Assembly: GCA_964388275.1 (NCBI GenBank)
Contig: CAYLZD010000021.1
Coordinates: 1 to 64,000, forward strand
Source of the DNA: JARYLZ01 sp964388275
GTDB lineage: Bacteria > Bacteroidota > Ignavibacteria > SZUA-365
Length of the DNA: 64,000 nt
Direction: 5' to 3'
Numbering within the stretch: the first letter of the stretch is position 1; every line of letters starts with the position of its first letter. The notes under the pieces are model-generated. The model had not been told where the DNA came from, ran no database searches, and saw only the letters and a list, made by a program, of their open reading frames with translations. A program made the translations under genes and the position numbers. This document shows, in pieces, positions 44,150-53,788 of this stretch.

Positions 44150-46414
44150 ATGCGGACGTTGAGAATGCTGACCGTTCTGTTTCCGTTAATACTGGCCGCG
44201 GCCTCGGCCCAGGACCTCTATAATCCGGCCGCATTACGGGAATTCCGCCTCGTCTTTTCGCAGCCGGACTGGCGAGAACTGCTGCAACGGAACATCCCGC
44301 TGGAAATGGACATACCCGCGCGGCTGTCGGTGGACGGAGTCACGCTCGACAGCGTGGGCGTCCGCTACAAGGGCAATTCGTCCCTGAACATTCCCGGCGA
44401 AAAGAAGCCGTTCAACATCACGACCGACGCCTTCATTGACGGGCAGGATCTGTGGGGATACTCGACGCTCAACCTCAACAACTGTTTCAAGGATCCCACG
44501 TTCGTCCGCGAGATGATCGCTTACCGGCTGGCGGCTCTCTACCTGCCTTCGGCCAGGACCGCCTACGCGCGCCTGTATATCAACGACGAGTATTGGGGGC
44601 TTTACCTGCACGTGCAGCAGATCAACCGCGCCTTTCTTCGCGAGTGTTTCGGAAACGACGGCGGAAACCACTACAAATGCGATCCGCGCGGAGACCTCGC
44701 ATGGATGGGTCCGGATACGGCGCGTTACCGCGCCAATTACGAACTCAAAACCAACACCGGTCTGAACGACTATTCCGATCTGGTGGAATTCATCCGCCTC
44801 CTCGATCAACTCCCTCAACAGCAGTTCGCCGAAGGCATGAGCCGTGTATTGGACGTCGACCGCGCCCTGTGGTATCTCGCCTTCTGCAATCTCCTCGTCA
44901 ATCTCGATTCCTACATAGGCAGCGGGCACAATTACTATCTGTACCACAATCCCGCGGACGACCGCTTTTCCGTGATACCCTGGGATCTCAACGAAGTGCT
45001 GGGGACCTTCAGCATGCAATTGTCCATCGGCGACAGGGAGAAACTTCCGGTCTTCCACAACGTGCAGGCGCCCAACCGCCCGTTGCTTTCGCGCCTCCTT
45101 TCCGTTCCGGAATTCCGGGCCCGCTACACAGCGCATTACAGAACCATGTTCCGGGAGGTGTTCACGCGGGACTACTGGGTTCCGCTGATACAACTCTACC
45201 AGAACCTGATTCGATCTTCCGTGCAGGCGGACACGAAGAAGCTGTATTCGATGCAGATGTTCGACGAGAACGTCAACACGAATGTGCAGCAAGGAGCAGG
45301 CACGCCGGGGGGCGGCTTAATTCCGGGCATACTGTCCTTTATCGACAACCGCCGCTCTTATCTCATGACACAGCCCGAATTGAGCCGCCTCCAGGCGGTC
45401 ATATCGCGACCCATCCTGGCCCCCCCCCTGCCGGCCGCAGGGGCGCCCGCAAGGGCAAGCGCCGTGATCGAGGGCGCCGCGCAGGCGTTCCTATGGCACA
45501 GCGCGGGCGGCAAGGCGTTTTCGAGAGTGCCGATGACCGACACAGGAGGAAAATGGGAGGCGGTCATGCCGCCGCGAGAGGCCGGGCAGCGCGTGCGCTA
45601 CTACGTTGAAGCCGTCACGGCGGAGGGTGTCGCCGCTTACAACCCGGAGAGGGCCGAGAATGAGTCCTACTCCTACACCGTTCCGTATCCGCCGCCCGCC
45701 GTGCCCGTCGTGATAAATGAAGTCATGGCCTGGAACACGAAAAACATCACGGATCCCCAGGGCCAATCGGACGACTGGCTGGAACTGCACAACACCGCGG
45801 ACACGGCCTTCGACATTTCCGGCTGCCGGCTCTCCGACAAGCCCGGCGATCTCTTCAAATGGCGCATACCCGACGGAACCGTCATCGAGGGCAAAGGATA
45901 TCTGGTAATATGGGCGGACAACGACACGGATGATACGCCGGGCTTGCACGCGGGTTTCCAGATAGACAAGGACGGCGAAGGGATATATTTCAGTGACTCC
46001 GACGAGAGGGGAAGCGGCCTCATCGACTCGTCGGGGGCTCCGGAGTACCGTAAGGACACTTCGTGGGCGCGGCTGCCGAACGGCACGGGAACTTTCGCGC
46101 ACCGCCCGCCCACGCCGGGCGCTGATAACGACGCCTCTGCCGGCGTGGAGGCTGATTCCGCCCCGTACAATACCCTGCTCGAGGTGTTCCCGAATCCGGC
46201 GACGGCCGCCGCGTTTCTGCGGACCGGTCTGCGGCCGGGAGAAAGCGCCGTGGCGAGTCTGACGGATCCCCTCGGCAGAGTCGTATTCAAAAAGCGCATC
46301 GAGGGCGCCGGTGGGCTCACGAGCATCGACGTGCACGCGCTGCCCCGCGGCGCCTATCTGCTGCGCCTAACCGACTCCCGGAGATCGGTTGCGCGTATAT
46401 TGCGGCTCCGCTGA
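44150..46414 (+). CDS. CotH-family kinase with lamin-tail domain and T9SS sorting domain
   Basis: A 754-residue secreted protein with signal peptide MRTLRMLTVLFPLILAAASA. Residues about 30-420 are a CotH domain: VGVRYKGNSSLNIPG, KKPFNI, LNLNNCFKDPTFVREMIAYR, GLYLHVQQINRAFL, and VIPWDLNEVLG. CotH of Bacillus spores is an atypical protein kinase. A beta-rich linker is followed by a lamin tail domain (about 522-640; INEVMAWNTKNITDPQGQSD, WLELHNTADTAFDISG). The C-terminal T9SS domain starts LEVFPNPATAAAF. It begins 12 bases after DUF4956, so it is the last gene of the adaptor-VTC-DUF4956-CotH operon. Confidence 0.93.
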   Translation: MRTLRMLTVLFPLILAAASAQDLYNPAALREFRLVFSQPDWRELLQRNIPLEMDIPARLSVDGVTLDSVGVRYKGNSSLNIPGEKKPFNITTDAFIDGQDLWGYSTLNLNNCFKDPTFVREMIAYRLAALYLPSARTAYARLYINDEYWGLYLHVQQINRAFLRECFGNDGGNHYKCDPRGDLAWMGPDTARYRANYELKTNTGLNDYSDLVEFIRLLDQLPQQQFAEGMSRVLDVDRALWYLAFCNLLVNLDSYIGSGHNYYLYHNPADDRFSVIPWDLNEVLGTFSMQLSIGDREKLPVFHNVQAPNRPLLSRLLSVPEFRARYTAHYRTMFREVFTRDYWVPLIQLYQNLIRSSVQADTKKLYSMQMFDENVNTNVQQGAGTPGGGLIPGILSFIDNRRSYLMTQPELSRLQAVISRPILAPPLPAAGAPARASAVIEGAAQAFLWHSAGGKAFSRVPMTDTGGKWEAVMPPREAGQRVRYYVEAVTAEGVAAYNPERAENESYSYTVPYPPPAVPVVINEVMAWNTKNITDPQGQSDDWLELHNTADTAFDISGCRLSDKPGDLFKWRIPDGTVIEGKGYLVIWADNDTDDTPGLHAGFQIDKDGEGIYFSDSDERGSGLIDSSGAPEYRKDTSWARLPNGTGTFAHRPPTPGADNDASAGVEADSAPYNTLLEVFPNPATAAAFLRTGLRPGESAVASLTDPLGRVVFKKRIEGAGGLTSIDVHALPRGAYLLRLTDSRRSVARILRLR

Positions 46415-46509
46415 CGCGCATTGCCCGCGCGATCCGGCGGCACGCGGATTCGAGCGCGGATTGGCGCGCATCATGCATATGCGTACTTTTCAGCGAAAGG
46501 AGCCCGGAC

Positions 46510-47301
46510 ATGCGAATTATCGACCTGGATGAAGCCAACGTACCGTCTTATCTCGTCTGTCTCGAAGACTGGTCCGAAGAGATGCGCGAGGCGGGCGATC
46601 ACAAGGCGCAGTGGTATTCTCGGATGAAGGAGAAAGGACTGCGCGTAAAACTTGCCCTTTCGGACGATGACACGGCGGGCGGCATGATACAGTACGGGCC
46701 GCTCGACATTTCCTTCGCCGAGGGCGACAACCTGTACTTCATCTTCTGCATCTGGGTTCACGGATACAAGAAGGGACGAGGCGATTTCCGCGGGAGGGGT
46801 ATGGGCGCTGCGCTTCTGCAGGCGGCGGAGGAGGATGCGAGGTCTCGCGGCGCGAAGGGCATTGCCGCCTGGGGCTTGCGCCTGCCGATTTGGATGAAAG
46901 CGTCATGGTTCAGAAAGCACGGGTACCGGATAGCCGACAAGGACGGGATGAGAGCGCTCGTCTGGAAGCGATTCACCGACGACGCCCGGCCGCCTAAGTG
47001 GATCAAGAAAGTGAAAACTCCCGAATCCGCCGACGGGAAGGTAAGCATCACCGCCTTCCGCAGCGGCTGGTGTCCCGCGATGAACATCGCCTTCGAACGC
47101 GCGAAGCGCGCGGCCGCGCTCGAGGAATTCGCGGGTGTCGTGGATTTCAAGGAGATCGACACATCCGGCCGCGACAAGCTGCTCGAATGGGGCATAGGCG
47201 ACGCGGTTTACATGGATGGAAGGGAAATCCGCAACGGACCGCCGCCGCCGTACGGAAAAGTCGTAAAGAGGATCCGGAAAAGGGTGGGAAAGCTACACTG
47301 A
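46510..47301 (+). CDS. GNAT acetyltransferase with YoaP-like C-terminal domain
   Basis: A 263-residue protein. The N-terminal 160 residues are a GNAT acetyltransferase, with the acetyl-CoA loop RGRGMGAALLQAAEEDARSR and the strand LYFIFCIWVHGYK. The C-terminal 90 residues (VSITAFRSGWCPAMNIAFER, VDFKEIDTS, DAVYMDGREI) match the YoaP-type thioredoxin-like domain often fused to such acetyltransferases. A strong GAAAGGAG site precedes the ATG. The next gene starts 18 bases on. The substrate is unknown. Confidence 0.85.
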   Translation: MRIIDLDEANVPSYLVCLEDWSEEMREAGDHKAQWYSRMKEKGLRVKLALSDDDTAGGMIQYGPLDISFAEGDNLYFIFCIWVHGYKKGRGDFRGRGMGAALLQAAEEDARSRGAKGIAAWGLRLPIWMKASWFRKHGYRIADKDGMRALVWKRFTDDARPPKWIKKVKTPESADGKVSITAFRSGWCPAMNIAFERAKRAAALEEFAGVVDFKEIDTSGRDKLLEWGIGDAVYMDGREIRNGPPPPYGKVVKRIRKRVGKLH

Positions 47302-47319
47302 TTCAGCAGGAGGAAGATC

Positions 47320-48846
47320 ATGGTTGCATCAAATAATCCGGCAGGGCGATTCAGGAGCGTATGTCGCCCGCTGTTGCTCGCGCTCGTTTTCTCAACCGTT
47401 TTAACCGGTGTTCCCGGCGGCGGGTTGTCCGCGCAGGATTATTACTCCTTTCCTTACCGGGAGGGGAATTTCCTCAGGTACCGCATAGAAAACGGCCCGT
47501 CACCGGTCGACACCGCGTTTGTGCTTTCCTTCGGTTATCCCGGCACGGAATTTCCCGATCCGGACCTGCTTCTCGATTCGATACTCGTCATGCGAAGCGG
47601 ACCGCGCATGTTCAACATGCTGAATATGGCAATTGTCTGCATAAAGCCGGACGGTTTGTTTCTCGTATCCGATTCTCTTTTTCCGCAGAGCGCGGGCAGG
47701 CGGGTATGCGAATACTTTCCGGTCTTTCCACCACCGGCGGACACGATGATACTCCGGAATACGAGAGTGAATGGAAGCGGCACTGAGATAATTTCCGAGC
47801 ATCCCGTCCGTCTTCTCAGGCAGTTCGACACGACGGTCTTCGACACGCCGACCCGCGCTTTCACCGTCAGCATCGGGGGAGGGGATACGGTCGAGATTCT
47901 GACGATAGCGGACGGATTCGGGATCGCTAGCATCGAACTGCAGACTCCGGAGGGGGCGCCGCTCAACTCGGCGCGTCTCACGGGGGGTATAATCGCCGGC
48001 AGGCGCTATAACTGGGATCCGCTGCAAAGGCAGTTTCTGCCGTTGTGCGAGGGAGACGTATACCAATTTAAAATCCATGTGATCCAATTCTGGCCCACAC
48101 CCGGCGATACGACGTATTACGCCGTCGACACGGTGCGCTCCGCCGGCATGATCCGGGGCGAGGAATACATGTCGTATAAAGGATCGATTCTCCGCAATGA
48201 AATCGACGGGGTATACGGTCCGGGCTTCGGCGAAGCCGATACCTCCGCCGTGCGCAAGCGTCTGTTTTTACCGGCCCACGCCGAGATCGGCTGCATTTTC
48301 AACGGAAGCAGGATCACCGACACAACGACGTTAACCGTGCTCGGAGAGAAAAGGATGGCCATCCTGCTCACGCCGTTTTTCGGAGAGCAGGCTATCGTGG
48401 ACGGTCCGGCAATGTGGGAGAGCTGGACCGACGGCATCGGAATGGACGAGTCGTTCAGCGGCTGCCACGGCTGCATGTGGGCGCCGACCGACGATTACGT
48501 CACACTCGTGTACGCGGAAATATGCGGACAGAAATATGGAAGCAAGGCCGGTATACCAAGTCCCGACGTCTCGTCGCCGGAAGGAATATTCATTCACCAA
48601 AACTATCCCAACCCGGCATCGAGAGCCGGCGGAAGCAACATCGACGTGACTCTTGACGCCGGCGCCCGCGTAAGCGTGGAGCTCCGTTCTCTGCTCGGCC
48701 GCCGCATAGCCGTGCCGTACGACGATCACCTTACAGCCGGCCGGCATACCCTGCACATCGACACCGGCGGCCTGACGCCGGGAGTGTACTGCATAGTCGT
48801 GCGTACGGGGAAGCAGGCGCTCGTGAGGACTATGGTGCTGAGGTGA
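47320..48846 (+). CDS. secreted protein of unknown function with T9SS sorting domain
   Basis: A 508-residue protein with a long signal peptide (CRPLLLALVFSTVLTGVPGG, cleavage before QDYYS). The body (about 35-425) is not recognised; it is beta-rich, with cysteines in SGCHGCMWAPTDDY near 400. The last 80 residues start HQNYPNPASRAGGSN and end RTMVLR, a T9SS sorting domain. GGAGGAAG precedes the start. It shares a direction and short spacing with the acetyltransferase gene. Its last 17 bases overlap the convergent membrane-protein gene. Confidence 0.88.
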   Translation: MVASNNPAGRFRSVCRPLLLALVFSTVLTGVPGGGLSAQDYYSFPYREGNFLRYRIENGPSPVDTAFVLSFGYPGTEFPDPDLLLDSILVMRSGPRMFNMLNMAIVCIKPDGLFLVSDSLFPQSAGRRVCEYFPVFPPPADTMILRNTRVNGSGTEIISEHPVRLLRQFDTTVFDTPTRAFTVSIGGGDTVEILTIADGFGIASIELQTPEGAPLNSARLTGGIIAGRRYNWDPLQRQFLPLCEGDVYQFKIHVIQFWPTPGDTTYYAVDTVRSAGMIRGEEYMSYKGSILRNEIDGVYGPGFGEADTSAVRKRLFLPAHAEIGCIFNGSRITDTTTLTVLGEKRMAILLTPFFGEQAIVDGPAMWESWTDGIGMDESFSGCHGCMWAPTDDYVTLVYAEICGQKYGSKAGIPSPDVSSPEGIFIHQNYPNPASRAGGSNIDVTLDAGARVSVELRSLLGRRIAVPYDDHLTAGRHTLHIDTGGLTPGVYCIVVRTGKQALVRTMVLR

Positions 48847-51022
48847 ACCCTGCCGCCCGCAGCTTCTCGAGCAAAGCATTGATTTGCCCGCGCAATTCGT
48901 CTGTCGCGTCCATCTCCGACGCTTCCTCGAGAAGACGTTGCGCGCGAGCCGTGTTGATGCCCTTGACCAGATAACCATAGGCTGCGAGGTATCTCAACTC
49001 CGGATCATCAGGAAACCGCTTCAGCGCGGTTTCGAAAGACGCCTCGGCCTCGGCCTTACGCCCAAGCATCAGCAGCGAATTGGCATGCAGCGCCGCCAGT
49101 TTGCCCGTAACGAATCCGTGGTCGAACGCGCTTTTAGTGAGAGCCAAAGCATCCTGGTAGCGCTCGGCCGCGAAGGCGTCCATTCCTTTGATGACCATGC
49201 CGGGGGTCTTCAGTCCAAGTCTCTCCAACTGGTCCAACTTGCCGTTCAAGCCGGTATGAATTCCGAAGAAGTACGCCTGATATGCGACCGCCGCCGCGAT
49301 TGAGTCGGCCTGCGCGATGCTGATCGCGTAGTCCCGGTCGACTTGTTCATCGAGAAGACCTGTAACCTGGACGCGCAGCCGTTCCAGCATCCAGTTCATC
49401 TTCTCGGTCGCGCGTTCCGGCAGGGAAGGCGCGATGACAAGCGAGGATCTGAGGAGCAGGCGGTAATGCTCCGGATAGCCCAGGCGTTCCACCATTCGCT
49501 TTTCAATTCTGATTTCGTCTTCGATCTCATTTGAATGCACGTAATGCTTGCGCAACGCTTCGAAACCGCTGAGAGCATAATCGGCGAAGAGCCGCCCGGC
49601 GTCCAATTCGACGATGTGTTCAAAACGCTTAACGGAGTGCCGATCGTCGAGCATTACCGTCATCCAGGGGATCACCAGGATGAGCGACGCCAGCGCGGCG
49701 ACCGCCGGAACACCCGATTTCATGGTATTATTGATCCTCATGATCCGGTATGCGAAAAAACACAGGAACAGACCCAGCGGGGAGGCCAGGTCCCAATCCC
49801 TTGCAAGTCCGAATACCGAGTTTGCGAAGATCAGGAATCCGAGAAAAAAGAGAGAAGTGAGAAAATGAAAACGATGAACCGGTCCGATACCCTCCGGACG
49901 CCATTTCCGAACCGCGGCGACGGCCGCGAGATACAACGCGGGAAGAGGCGCCAGGAGCAGGACAATGTTGAGAATATCCAGGACGTGAATCAGAGAAAAG
50001 ACGGTGTACGCCTGAACGCCCGCTCCCGCCTTGACCGCGTAGAGCGGGATCAGAATCCTGTTATACGGCAGGAGCAGGGAAGCGGAAATGTACAGGACGG
50101 AGATAACCGCCACGGCGCCTGCGCAGAGGAGCAGGAAGTTCCTTTTGGGAGCGATCAGACTTCTTAACTTTTCGCTCCTGACCGCCGCCACATAAGCAAG
50201 CGAAGGCAGTAGGGCTATGCTGTAGAAATGCGCCGCGCACGCTACCGTGAATGCTACCGCCGGCAACCACAACGGCCCGTCGTCTTTCAGCGCGCGCTCG
50301 GCTGCGAGGAGATAAAATACGAGCGCGGCATAAACCGGAGCGTAGAATTCCACGTAGCCGAAAAAGAGTATCGTGCCGCCCAGCCCGAGCAGCATTATTA
50401 AAAGCAGCAAGCGTTCCAGGTTGCCGCGCTCCAGTGTAAGCGCCATGACGAAACCCAGGAAACTGAACAACCCGAGAATAGGAAAGGGAAACATGGATGA
50501 CGTCGGCAGCGGCAGCTTGATCCAATGGAGCAGTTCAGGCGTCCAAAGGGCAATATATCGAAGCAGAATGCCGGCAAGAGGCGATGACCTGTAATTCTCC
50601 AGTATATCGCTCGTGTATCCGGGATCTTTACCGAGTTTGAAAATCTCGGGAATTATGCTCCCCCCGTCTCCATAGAAGAACGTGCCCATGGGATGGATCA
50701 GGATCAGCGCTCCGACCCCTGCGACGATACTCCAGAAGAGAAACACTCCGGATATGTTTATTCTTCCAGCGCAAAGGCGGCCCAGAGCCATGCGAACCTG
50801 CGGGAGAGCTAACGACGCCGGTAGTACGGAAAAGGCGATTATCAGGGGTGTTTCGAAATAGATGAGCATGTCCACACCCCAAAGGCGCGCCTGAGGCAAC
50901 AGGAACGGCGCCAGACGGATCGCGGCGGCGGCAAGGACGGCGAAAGTCAATGCAAGCACGGTTGCCCGGCTGCCGGGAGTCGACGCTCTCGAGCGGGCTT
51001 TTTTTCTGCGAGTGATTTGCAT
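48830..51022 (-). CDS. large polytopic membrane protein with C-terminal TPR region
   Basis: A 730-residue protein. About eleven to thirteen hydrophobic segments lie between residues 20 and 460, with periplasmic loops such as GDGGSIIPEIFKLGKDPGY. The C-terminal 150 residues look like TPR repeats (LAALHANSLLMLGRKAEAEA, SFETALKRFPDDPELRYLAA). The arrangement resembles GT-C-type glycosyltransferases with TPR tails, but no clear DxD signature is seen at a loop position that would prove it. It overlaps the T9SS gene tail-to-tail by 17 bases and is divergent from the SUMF1 gene. Confidence 0.8.
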   Translation of the reverse strand: MQITRRKKARSRASTPGSRATVLALTFAVLAAAAIRLAPFLLPQARLWGVDMLIYFETPLIIAFSVLPASLALPQVRMALGRLCAGRINISGVFLFWSIVAGVGALILIHPMGTFFYGDGGSIIPEIFKLGKDPGYTSDILENYRSSPLAGILLRYIALWTPELLHWIKLPLPTSSMFPFPILGLFSFLGFVMALTLERGNLERLLLLIMLLGLGGTILFFGYVEFYAPVYAALVFYLLAAERALKDDGPLWLPAVAFTVACAAHFYSIALLPSLAYVAAVRSEKLRSLIAPKRNFLLLCAGAVAVISVLYISASLLLPYNRILIPLYAVKAGAGVQAYTVFSLIHVLDILNIVLLLAPLPALYLAAVAAVRKWRPEGIGPVHRFHFLTSLFFLGFLIFANSVFGLARDWDLASPLGLFLCFFAYRIMRINNTMKSGVPAVAALASLILVIPWMTVMLDDRHSVKRFEHIVELDAGRLFADYALSGFEALRKHYVHSNEIEDEIRIEKRMVERLGYPEHYRLLLRSSLVIAPSLPERATEKMNWMLERLRVQVTGLLDEQVDRDYAISIAQADSIAAAVAYQAYFFGIHTGLNGKLDQLERLGLKTPGMVIKGMDAFAAERYQDALALTKSAFDHGFVTGKLAALHANSLLMLGRKAEAEASFETALKRFPDDPELRYLAAYGYLVKGINTARAQRLLEEASEMDATDELRGQINALLEKLRAAGFTSAP

Positions 51023-51178
51023 GCGACGGGCAAATTAGCATGGCTCGACAGAGAAACAAAGAACGGAAGATCCTTCCCGGGTGCAACTTTTCGCCGTTCG
51101 GATTGTCAAATCTCCGGCGTCTGCATATGTTTCCCGCTGCAGGCGTTCAACACGACAAGCACCAATCCGGAGACTGAG

Positions 51179-52138
51179 ATGAACACCCTGAGATCATTTT
51201 CGATCTTTTCCATGCTTGCTTCCGCGTTTCTGTTTTGTTCCTGCGGAGGTTCCGACGACACACCCAACACGCCGGACAACAACGTCCTGGAGAGAAGCGG
51301 CGGCATGGTCCGGATTCCGGCCAAGGGAAAGTCCTTCCTCATGGGTTCCACGGCCGGCAATGCCGACGAGAAGCCGGTGCATTCGGTCAGCTTCGCCTCG
51401 GATTTCTGGATCGACACCACGGAGGTCACGCAGGGGGCTTACGACGCCGTCATGCGCGACTCGTATCCCGGCTACATATCGCCGGTTTGGAGCGACACCT
51501 ACGGCGTGGGCGCATCGTACCCGGCATATCAGATAGAATGGGGCGACGCGGCTCTCTACTGCAATGCTCTCAGCAAGCGGAACGGTCTCGACACCGTGTA
51601 TTCCTATTCGGCGATCAACGGGATTCCGGGCAACGGCTGCACTCTGGAAAATCCGGCGGCTGACTACGGTAAAAACGGCTACCGGCTTCCCACCGAAGCC
51701 GAATGGGAATTCGCCTGCCGCGCGGGCGCCACGGCCGATTATCCTTGGGGCAGGACGTACAATCCCTACCCCTCCACTTCAGCGGACACGGCGGATTTCA
51801 ACGCCCACGCCGTGTGGGCCGGCAACTCCTGGAACCACAGCGCCGACAGTCCGGAATTCGGCGCCTTTCCCGCCGCCTCCAGGCTGCCCAACGCCTGGGG
51901 GCTTTACGACATGATCGGCAACCTCTGGGAATGGTGCGGCGACTGGTACGATGAGAGCTATTACGCCGTCAGTCCCGGCGCCGATCCGGCCGGACCGCAA
52001 TCGGGCGCGTGGCATTCCCTCCGCGGAGGAAGCTGGGGCAACGAGGCCGCCGCTATGCGTTCCTCCTCGAGGACTTTCATCGTGCCGGATTACATCTACT
52101 ACTTCATCGGCTTCAGAACCGTGCGGCCGGCCCGGTGA
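51179..52138 (+). CDS. SUMF1/EgtB/PvdO (FGE-sulfatase) family lipoprotein
   Basis: A 319-residue protein. The start at 51179 has GGAG eight bases upstream and is followed by a lipoprotein signal with FLFCSCGG. The rest is one formylglycine-generating-enzyme-type domain: GMVRIPAKGKSFLMGST, DFWIDTTEVTQGAYDAVM, YRLPTEAEWEFACRAG, WGLYDMIGNLWEWCGDWYDE, LRGGSWGNEA and the end YFIGFRTVRPAR. Members include sulfatase-activating enzymes and many surface proteins without known activity. It lies 11 bases ahead of the second CotH gene and is almost certainly in its operon. Confidence 0.93.
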   Translation: MNTLRSFSIFSMLASAFLFCSCGGSDDTPNTPDNNVLERSGGMVRIPAKGKSFLMGSTAGNADEKPVHSVSFASDFWIDTTEVTQGAYDAVMRDSYPGYISPVWSDTYGVGASYPAYQIEWGDAALYCNALSKRNGLDTVYSYSAINGIPGNGCTLENPAADYGKNGYRLPTEAEWEFACRAGATADYPWGRTYNPYPSTSADTADFNAHAVWAGNSWNHSADSPEFGAFPAASRLPNAWGLYDMIGNLWEWCGDWYDESYYAVSPGADPAGPQSGAWHSLRGGSWGNEAAAMRSSSRTFIVPDYIYYFIGFRTVRPAR

Positions 52139-52149
52139 ACGGAGTGCGG

Positions 52150-53733
52150 ATGGGAAGCTTCCGCCGAGTTCTGCTCACCGCGCTTCGGAACGCCGCCCTG
52201 CCGGGCTTGGCCGCGGTTGTGTGCGTCGCTGCGGCCGGAGCGCAACCGGTCGACTCCTCGGCCGTTCTCTTCGACGACGGTGTCGTGCATGAGTTCAACA
52301 TCACATTCTACATCGACGGTTGGCAGGATTCGCTGCTTGCCAATTACGCCGCCGGGGAGCTGTACATGCCGGCGCGTGTCGAGTACAAGGGGATGGTCTT
52401 CGACAGCGTCGGGGTGCGTTACAAGGGCAATTCGTCCTACGTTCAATCCAGACATACGCCCAAGAAACCCCTGAAATTCGCTTTCGATGAATACCGCGAC
52501 AAGCAGACCTGCTGCGGCATGAAGACGTTGAACTTCAGCAACGCCGTCAAAGATCCCACCTTCCTGCGCGAAAAACTCGCCTACGGCATACTCGCCGGCT
52601 TCCTGCCGTCGCCCCGGGCGGCCTACGCCACGGTCTCCGTAAACGGGGCGCCACTAGGGCTGTATCTCATGATCGAGCAGGTGGACAAGACTTTCCTCGG
52701 CCGCCATTTCAGCAGCAAGGGATACAATCTGTACAAGGCGAGCGACAACGGGGCAACGCTTGAATACAGGGGAGGCGACAAGGAAGCCTACAAGTCCGAA
52801 TACGAGCTGAAGACCAACGAGAAAGCGGACGACTGGTCGCGTTTCATCGCCATGCTGCAAGCCCTCAACAATTCCCCCGCCGATTCGTTCGCGGCTCAGG
52901 CCGGACGGCTGCTCGATTTGCAGGGCGCGGCGCGGTTTCTGGCCTTCAGCATGGCCGTATCAAATTTCGACAGCTACCTCGGATCCGGCCGGAACTTCTA
53001 CCTGTACGACGACGAAAGCGAGGGCCGCTTCAAATTCATACCATGGGATCCGAATGAAGCTTTCGGCGCGTATTCCAACGACTGGGACGTCATCGGGCAG
53101 GACGCGCTCACCATCGCGAACCTGTCACGGCGGCCGCTGACCAGACGCATACTCGAACACGAGCCGCTCCGCATCGAGTATCTGCGCGCGATAAGGCATT
53201 TCATCGACGGACCGGCGTCCTACGATTCGATTTCAGCGGCCGTCGCCCGCTGGAAGTCCTTCCTGGACCCGCTCGTCGACGCCGATCCCAACAAGCTGTA
53301 TTCCTATCAGAACTTTCTCGACAATTTCGAGCACGATGTGGTGGTCGGCATAAACATGACCGCGCCGGCCCTGCTCCCGTTTTCACGCGAGCGCTGCGAG
53401 GAACTCCGGGCGCAGCTCGCCGTCTATCTCGGGGAAGGAACGCCGGGAGAGGGCGGCCCGATCCCGGAATTCGCCTGCTTTCCCAATCCCGGAGGCAGGG
53501 GCTCGTTGTTGCGCTACCGGCTCAGGCGCGCCGGGAACGTCGCACTCGAAATGAGCGATCTATCCGGGAGAATCGTGAAAACCGTGGCATGCGGCCTGCA
53601 GCTCCCCGGCCTACATTCAGTAACCGGCCTTGACGGCGGCCTGCCGAGCGGCATTTATTTCTTCAACCTGACATTCAGTGATATGGCAACAGGCGCCGCC
53701 GCCGTTTCCGGAAAACTCGCTGTAATCCGCTGA
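52150..53733 (+). CDS. second CotH-family kinase with T9SS sorting domain
   Basis: A 527-residue paralogue of the CotH protein at 44150, without the lamin tail domain. The start at 52150 has GGAG five to nine bases upstream and a signal peptide (LPGLAAVVCVAAAGAQ). CotH motifs: VGVRYKGNSSYVQSRH, KKPLKFAFDEY, LNFSNAVKDPTFLREKLAYG, GLYLMIEQVDKTFLGRHF, FIPWDPNEAFGAYSNDWD. The C-terminal 85 residues start ACFPNPGGRGS and are T9SS-like. It is flanked by the SUMF1-like lipoprotein (11 bases upstream) and the arylsulfotransferase-like gene (55 bases downstream). Confidence 0.93.
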   Translation: MGSFRRVLLTALRNAALPGLAAVVCVAAAGAQPVDSSAVLFDDGVVHEFNITFYIDGWQDSLLANYAAGELYMPARVEYKGMVFDSVGVRYKGNSSYVQSRHTPKKPLKFAFDEYRDKQTCCGMKTLNFSNAVKDPTFLREKLAYGILAGFLPSPRAAYATVSVNGAPLGLYLMIEQVDKTFLGRHFSSKGYNLYKASDNGATLEYRGGDKEAYKSEYELKTNEKADDWSRFIAMLQALNNSPADSFAAQAGRLLDLQGAARFLAFSMAVSNFDSYLGSGRNFYLYDDESEGRFKFIPWDPNEAFGAYSNDWDVIGQDALTIANLSRRPLTRRILEHEPLRIEYLRAIRHFIDGPASYDSISAAVARWKSFLDPLVDADPNKLYSYQNFLDNFEHDVVVGINMTAPALLPFSRERCEELRAQLAVYLGEGTPGEGGPIPEFACFPNPGGRGSLLRYRLRRAGNVALEMSDLSGRIVKTVACGLQLPGLHSVTGLDGGLPSGIYFFNLTFSDMATGAAAVSGKLAVIR

Positions 53734-53788
53734 GGCGGCCCGGCGAATGTCGCCGGCCCGTGAAAACGCCTCACCAATAATTACGCCT

